Part shown: one piece after another, positions 6,554-9,944 of the stretch | Layout: each line of letters begins with the position of its first letter | How positions within the stretch are numbered: position 1 is the first letter of the stretch | Source: a bacterium | GTDB taxonomy: Bacteria > Planctomycetota > UBA11346 | Assembly: GCA_020049615.1 (NCBI GenBank) | Contig: JAIFKN010000150.1 | Span: 1 to 9,944, forward strand | Length of the DNA: 9,944 bases | Direction of reading: 5' to 3' | Translations under genes and position numbers: made by a program | The notes under the pieces: generated by a model | The model's input: only the letters and a program-made list of their open reading frames with translations | Told to the model about the DNA's origin: nothing | Database searches by the model: none

Positions 6554-7681
6554 TCAGCTGGAGCCCCGCACCACCAGTTCGACCGGGATGGTGACTTGCA
6601 GCGTGGTGCCGAGCCGGCGGGTGATGATGCGGTGCAGCAGATGGGCGGCCTGGTAGCCCTTGGCGTCCAGGTCCTGGCGCACCGTGGTCAGCGGCGGGTC
6701 GAGGCGGGCGGCGAGATTGAGGTCGTCGAAGCCGGTGACCGCCACCTCGCGGCCGATGGTCAGACCGGCCTCGGCGGCGGCGCGGTAGACGCCCCAGGCG
6801 ACGTAGTCCTTCTGGCAGGCCATCGACCAGTGGCGCACGCCGCCGGCGAAGCAGGCCTTGGCCAGTTCGTAGCCATGCAGCCAGGGCTGGTCCTCGTTCC
6901 AGTAGGCCGGATCGCCGGTCGAACGCGCGTGCTGCAGCAGGTGGCTGGCGACCTGGTCGCCGTACCCGCCGTCGCGCATGGCCAGGGCCCAGCCCTCCTG
7001 ACGGTCGCGGTCGGCCTGGTGGTCGCTCTTCAGGGTGAGGTAGTGCACCGGCCGGCGATGCCGCTCGAGCAGATGCTGCACCGCCCGGTACATGCCCATG
7101 CGGTTGTCGACCTCGACCGAGGGCGCACGGATGCTGGGGCTCCGCCGCTCGATGCAGACGATCGGCGTGTGCTGCTGCAGCAGCGCGGCGATGATCGCCG
7201 CCTGGTCGGCGCCCGGATACGGCATGACGATGACGCCGTCGACGCCCAGGCCTTCGGCATGGGCGAGCACATCGAAGGGCCGGCCCGGGTCGTGCTCGTC
7301 GGACAGCAGATGGAACGAGACGCCGTTCTCCTTCGCCCAGCGCTCGATGCCCCCCTGCATGCTGGCCAGGCCGACATCGGGACGCGAGGCGCGGATCGCC
7401 GCGATGGCGCGACGCGGCCGGCGGCGGTGCGGCAGTTCTCCCTCGGCCAGCGACTCGACGACCAGCACACCGCGGCGCGGCACGCGCACGACCCGGCTGC
7501 GCGACTCCAGTTCGGCGAGGGCGCGGCGCAGCGTCATGCGCGCCACCTCCAGCTGGTGGGCCAGCTCGTCCTCGGCCGGCAGGTAGCAGCCGTGCGGCCA
7601 GCGGCCCTCGGCGATCTCGCGCTCCATGCGGTCGGCGAGGCGGATGGCCTTCGACTGGTAGGTGGGACGCGGCGCGATCAT
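6554..7681 (-). CDS. Transcriptional regulator, GntR winged helix fused to LacI-type sugar-binding domain
   Basis: This 375-residue DNA-binding regulator should sense a sugar and control neighbouring glycosidase genes. Residues about 7-75 are a GntR winged helix-turn-helix: LADRMEREIAEGRWPHG, then LPAEDELAHQLEVARMTLRR (34-53) and a wing ending RRGVLV. Residues about 95-375 are a periplasmic-binding-protein-like domain of the LacI/GalR type: VDGVIVMPYPG (148-157), VCIERR (175-180), VEVDN (189-193), VTGFDD (315-320), PPLTTVRQD (329-337) and the end VELVVRGSS. This is the domain order of AraR-type repressors. The ATG at 7681 puts the winged helix close to the N-terminus, as is usual. A GGGGGAG lies only two bases before it, so the ribosome binding site is badly spaced. 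A longer in-frame reading to 7783 adds 34 unlikely residues. Its place between a GH78 enzyme and a secreted hydrolase points to local control; the effector is unknown, with rhamnose or a rhamnosyl oligosaccharide as candidates. Confidence 0.93.
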   Translation of the reverse strand: MIAPRPTYQSKAIRLADRMEREIAEGRWPHGCYLPAEDELAHQLEVARMTLRRALAELESRSRVVRVPRRGVLVVESLAEGELPHRRRPRRAIAAIRASRPDVGLASMQGGIERWAKENGVSFHLLSDEHDPGRPFDVLAHAEGLGVDGVIVMPYPGADQAAIIAALLQQHTPIVCIERRSPSIRAPSVEVDNRMGMYRAVQHLLERHRRPVHYLTLKSDHQADRDRQEGWALAMRDGGYGDQVASHLLQHARSTGDPAYWNEDQPWLHGYELAKACFAGGVRHWSMACQKDYVAWGVYRAAAEAGLTIGREVAVTGFDDLNLAARLDPPLTTVRQDLDAKGYQAAHLLHRIITRRLGTTLQVTIPVELVVRGSS

Positions 7682-7836
7682 GGCTCCCCCGCCCCGAGGG
7701 TCCGGCACGCAGCGGTCATCGCACTCCGCATCGCTCCGCGCATGGTGGATCTCCGCTGCCTCAAGCATAGCGGACCGCAGCACGAAAGACAGCCTATCGC
7801 TGCGGATTCTAGACCGGATCGGGGTCTGTTATTCGC
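7682..7836 (-). other. 155-bp spacer upstream of the regulator, with inverted repeats
   Basis: This is the longest non-coding stretch in the window. It holds CCGCAGC (7775-7781) and GCTGCGG (7799-7805) as a perfect seven-base inverted repeat over 17 bases, and GCAGCGG (7709-7715) with CCGCTGC (7753-7759) as a second one over 37 bases. On the minus strand TATGCT at about 7764-7769 could be a -10 element, but no good -35 stands at the right distance. AGACC and GGTCT around 7811-7827 form a weak five-base stem just after the GH78 stop, with no T-run. The spacer probably contains the regulator's promoter and operator. Confidence 0.4.
7775..7805. promoter_or_regulatory. Candidate operator: seven-base inverted repeat upstream of the regulator
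   Basis: CCGCAGC and GCTGCGG form a perfect inverted repeat with 17 bases between the arms, so arm centres are 24 bases apart. It lies 31 bases after the GH78 stop and about 95 bases before the regulator start, where an autoregulatory site could be expected. GC-rich DNA gives such matches by chance, so support is modest. Confidence 0.25.
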
Positions 7837-9944
7837 TCAGAGCCGGTACACGGATGTCCCGCGGCAAGGCTCGATCCGGCCCGGCAGCACCAGTCGTCCT
7901 GCAACTCCAGGCGGCAGCATCAGTTCCAGCCTGCAGCCCTGGCCGTCCCGGGACCAGGCCAACAGCACTGGCCCTTGCGGGAGGACCAGGCGCAGGCGGC
8001 AAGCGTCCAGCACGTCGACCGCCGGCGCGAGGACGAGGCGGGCGAAGCCCGCCTCCTCGGCCTGCAGTCCGGCCAGGCCGCGGCAGGCCAGCCAGGGCAG
8101 CACCGCCGACCAGGCATGATTGAGCGAGTCGTGCAGTTCGCCACCCCACGCCTCCCAGGTGGTGGTGGCGCCGCGCTCGAGCATCGGGATGAAGCGGGTG
8201 CGGACCAGGCGCACCGCCTCGGCGACCAGGCCCAGCCGGCACAGCGCGTCGACGATGAAGAAATACCCGTACGGGGTCGAGGCGGCGATCTCCGGGTGCT
8301 GCACCTCGTCGATGCAGCGGCGCAGGACGCGGCGCGCCTCGTCGCCGGCCAGCACGCCGGTGGTCACCGCCAGCGCGTTGACGATCTGGCTGGCGCCGGT
8401 GAATGACCCGTCCGGCAGGCGGGCGTCGGCGATCAGGCCGGTGACGGGATCGCGGAAGGTCGCGGCGATGCGCGTCCGCAGTTCCTCGGCCTGGGCGCTC
8501 CAGCGGTCGGCGAGGCCTGCGCCGCGCGCCACCTCGGCCATCGCCTGCAGGGCCTGCAGCCAGAACAGCTGCAGGCCGGCGTTGGCGTCGCACCGGTCGA
8601 TGCCGGTGGAGTCGCGCGGATGCCAGCCGAGGCCGGCATGGTCGAGAAAGAGACGCGCCTGCACGCCGTCGCTGCGGCGCGCATCCAGCCGGGCGGCGAT
8701 GGCCGCCACGTTCAGCCAGCCGGCGGCGTCGCGGCCGGCCTCCAGATCCTCGACAATGGCGGCGATGGTCGGCAGGACCTCGGCGGCCAGGGCGCGGTCG
8801 CCGGTGCAGCGCCAGGCGCGGCGCAGGACCTCGGCCGGCACCAGGCAGTAGTCGATCAGCGGACCGCCCATGCCGTAGAGGCTGGCGTTGATCACGCCGA
8901 CCGCCTGCCATTCGTCGACCGCGGTGCGCGCCAGGTGGCGCAGATGGCGGAAGTCGCCGCTGAGGAGGCCGGCGATCTCGGCGATCCACAGCCCGTCGCC
9001 CCAATAGGCGCCGATCTCGCGGGTGTTGCAGTCGTAGCACGCCGCCTGGGTGTTGAGCACGACGCTGCGCCGGCTGATCGACTGGATGAGGTCGAGCACC
9101 GGGTCGGAGGTCGCCAGGGCGTCACCGTAGGGCAGATCGGCGTGGCACTCGCGGGCATGCAGGCTGCGCACCACCAGCGAGCCCTCGACATCGCGGCACG
9201 AGAGCAGGATCCAGCGGAAGCCGTGGAAGGCGAACAGGCGGCAGCGGTTGCGGCCGGGGCGCAGATGCAGCCGGGCGACGTAGTGCGAGCCGTTGCGCGT
9301 CACATCCGGCTGGCCGCCGGTGAGCAGTTCGCTGAAGCCCAGGTCGACGGTGCAGGCCGCGTCGCTGTCGACTTCGACCACCAGGTCGCCGGCGCAGACC
9401 CGACGCAGGTCGTAGACTAGGCACCAGCCCTTGTCGCCGCGCCGCCGGTCGAGGCGGAAGCCGTCGGGTCCGGCCCGATCGACCAGATCGGCGTCCCACG
9501 CCGGGACGCGGTGCTCGGCGTGCAGACGGCGGGCGAGGTCCTGGATCAGGTAGACCTCGGCGTTGCAGCGCCAGGCCGTCGGCGGGGCCAGCGGCCGCAC
9601 CTCGCTCCAGCGCAGCGGCGGCACCTGGCGCGGGCGTACCGTCGTGGCCTGGGCCGGACCGACGAGCAGGCGGGCCGGCGCCGGCAGCGCCGGGTCGCCT
9701 GGCACGGCGTAGTCCTCGCCGGCGAAACGCGCCAGCACGGCGGCATCGGGATGGGTGAGATCAATGTCCTCGATCGCCTCGCGCGCCCAGGAGATGCGCG
9801 GTGGAGTCGGACTCCACAGGCGCAGGGCGTACGCCGTCCATCCCGCCGCTTCGTGCACGCGCCGGCCATCGAGTTCGAGGCAGGCCGCGAGGCCCGGCCG
9901 GTCGGACGGGATCCACTTGGTCGACTCGCCGAACCAGCGCACCA
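7837..9944 (-). CDS. GH78-type alpha-L-rhamnosidase, C-terminal 701 residues (5' end outside window)
   Basis: GH78 enzymes remove terminal alpha-L-rhamnose from polysaccharides, glycosides or their oligomers by inversion. Numbered from the first codon visible at 9942, residues about 1-265 hold beta-sandwich domains typical of the family's N-terminal half. The (alpha/alpha)6 barrel runs from about 275 to 620. CYDCNTREIGAYWGD carries D304, E309 and D316, with the same 5 and 12 residue spacing as D567, E572 and D579 of the Bacillus enzyme RhaB. TTTWEAWGGELHDSLNHAW supplies E597, matching its catalytic E841. A C-terminal beta domain (about 625-701) contains LAPAVDVLDACRLRLVLP. The GTG at 9942 is not taken as a start because VRWFGESTKW looks like the middle of a domain. 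Without the N-terminus I cannot tell whether the enzyme is exported. The gene ends 155 bp before the regulator on the same strand. Confidence 0.92.
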   Translation of the reverse strand, partial: VRWFGESTKWIPSDRPGLAACLELDGRRVHEAAGWTAYALRLWSPTPPRISWAREAIEDIDLTHPDAAVLARFAGEDYAVPGDPALPAPARLLVGPAQATTVRPRQVPPLRWSEVRPLAPPTAWRCNAEVYLIQDLARRLHAEHRVPAWDADLVDRAGPDGFRLDRRRGDKGWCLVYDLRRVCAGDLVVEVDSDAACTVDLGFSELLTGGQPDVTRNGSHYVARLHLRPGRNRCRLFAFHGFRWILLSCRDVEGSLVVRSLHARECHADLPYGDALATSDPVLDLIQSISRRSVVLNTQAACYDCNTREIGAYWGDGLWIAEIAGLLSGDFRHLRHLARTAVDEWQAVGVINASLYGMGGPLIDYCLVPAEVLRRAWRCTGDRALAAEVLPTIAAIVEDLEAGRDAAGWLNVAAIAARLDARRSDGVQARLFLDHAGLGWHPRDSTGIDRCDANAGLQLFWLQALQAMAEVARGAGLADRWSAQAEELRTRIAATFRDPVTGLIADARLPDGSFTGASQIVNALAVTTGVLAGDEARRVLRRCIDEVQHPEIAASTPYGYFFIVDALCRLGLVAEAVRLVRTRFIPMLERGATTTWEAWGGELHDSLNHAWSAVLPWLACRGLAGLQAEEAGFARLVLAPAVDVLDACRLRLVLPQGPVLLAWSRDGQGCRLELMLPPGVAGRLVLPGRIEPCRGTSVYRL

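Noticed and set aside
7682..7783. N-terminal extension of the regulator to an upstream ATG
   Set aside because: The added 34 residues have no resemblance to GntR proteins, whose winged helix normally begins near the N-terminus.
7811..7827. AGACC/GGTCT stem after the rhamnosidase stop as a terminator
   Set aside because: The stem is only five pairs and no T-run follows on the minus strand.
6521..8119. A 532-codon plus-strand frame across the regulator and the end of the rhamnosidase
   Set aside because: It crosses two well-supported minus-strand genes and the spacer, and has the same low-complexity antisense composition.
9940..9942. GTG at the right edge as the start of the rhamnosidase
   Set aside because: The following residues look like the interior of a beta domain, there is no room to see a ribosome binding site, and GH78 proteins are usually longer.

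Overview
The window reads almost entirely on the minus strand and is coding-dense and GC-rich (single lines in the right half reach about 80% G+C). Nothing in it identifies a species. Two multi-cysteine pseudopilins with an FTLIE(L)LV prepilin signal and an H-X10-DG motif, a GyrA of the 'K-x-x-KCAKI-x-GD' type, and a GntR/LacI chimera placed among glycosidases all fit a high-GC member of the PVC superphylum (Planctomycetota, Lentisphaerota, Kiritimatiellota or Verrucomicrobiota). Planctomycetota is my slight preference. That placement is inference.

In transcription order (right to left) the layout is: (1) 9944-7837, a GH78 alpha-L-rhamnosidase-type enzyme whose 5' end lies outside the window; (2) 7681-6554, a transcriptional regulator with a GntR winged helix and a LacI-type sugar-binding domain; (3) 6473-3099, a 1124-residue secreted multidomain glycoside hydrolase with a clan GH-A-like barrel and a CBM9-like C-terminus; (4) 3063-2221 and 2173-1361, two tandem paralogous pseudopilins; (5) 1359-943, a small membrane-anchored protein with a cysteine/histidine cluster resembling a zinc ribbon; (6) 826-1, the N-terminal 275 residues of DNA gyrase subunit A, running off the left edge.

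Genes 1-5 look like one carbohydrate-utilisation locus. The regulator would sense a sugar released by the enzymes. The secreted hydrolase would attack an extracellular glycan, and the rhamnosidase would remove terminal rhamnose. The genes from hydrolase to zinc-ribbon protein are packed with 35 bp, about 50 bp and 1 bp between them, so the pseudopilins and the small Cys protein are probably co-expressed with the hydrolase. The suggestive system here is this physical coupling of duplicated pseudopilins and a membrane-anchored Cys-cluster protein to a secreted glycanase. It may be a surface or periplasmic appendage for capturing or secreting glycan-active material. No secretion motor, secretin or prepilin peptidase is in the window.

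Non-coding space is small: 116 bp before gyrA, 35 bp before the first pseudopilin, 80 bp before the hydrolase and 155 bp before the regulator. Three of these spacers hold perfect inverted repeats that could be operators or RNA hairpins. I saw no tRNA, rRNA, CRISPR array, insertion sequence or convincing intrinsic terminator. The long plus-strand reading frames are antisense shadows caused by high GC at third codon positions.
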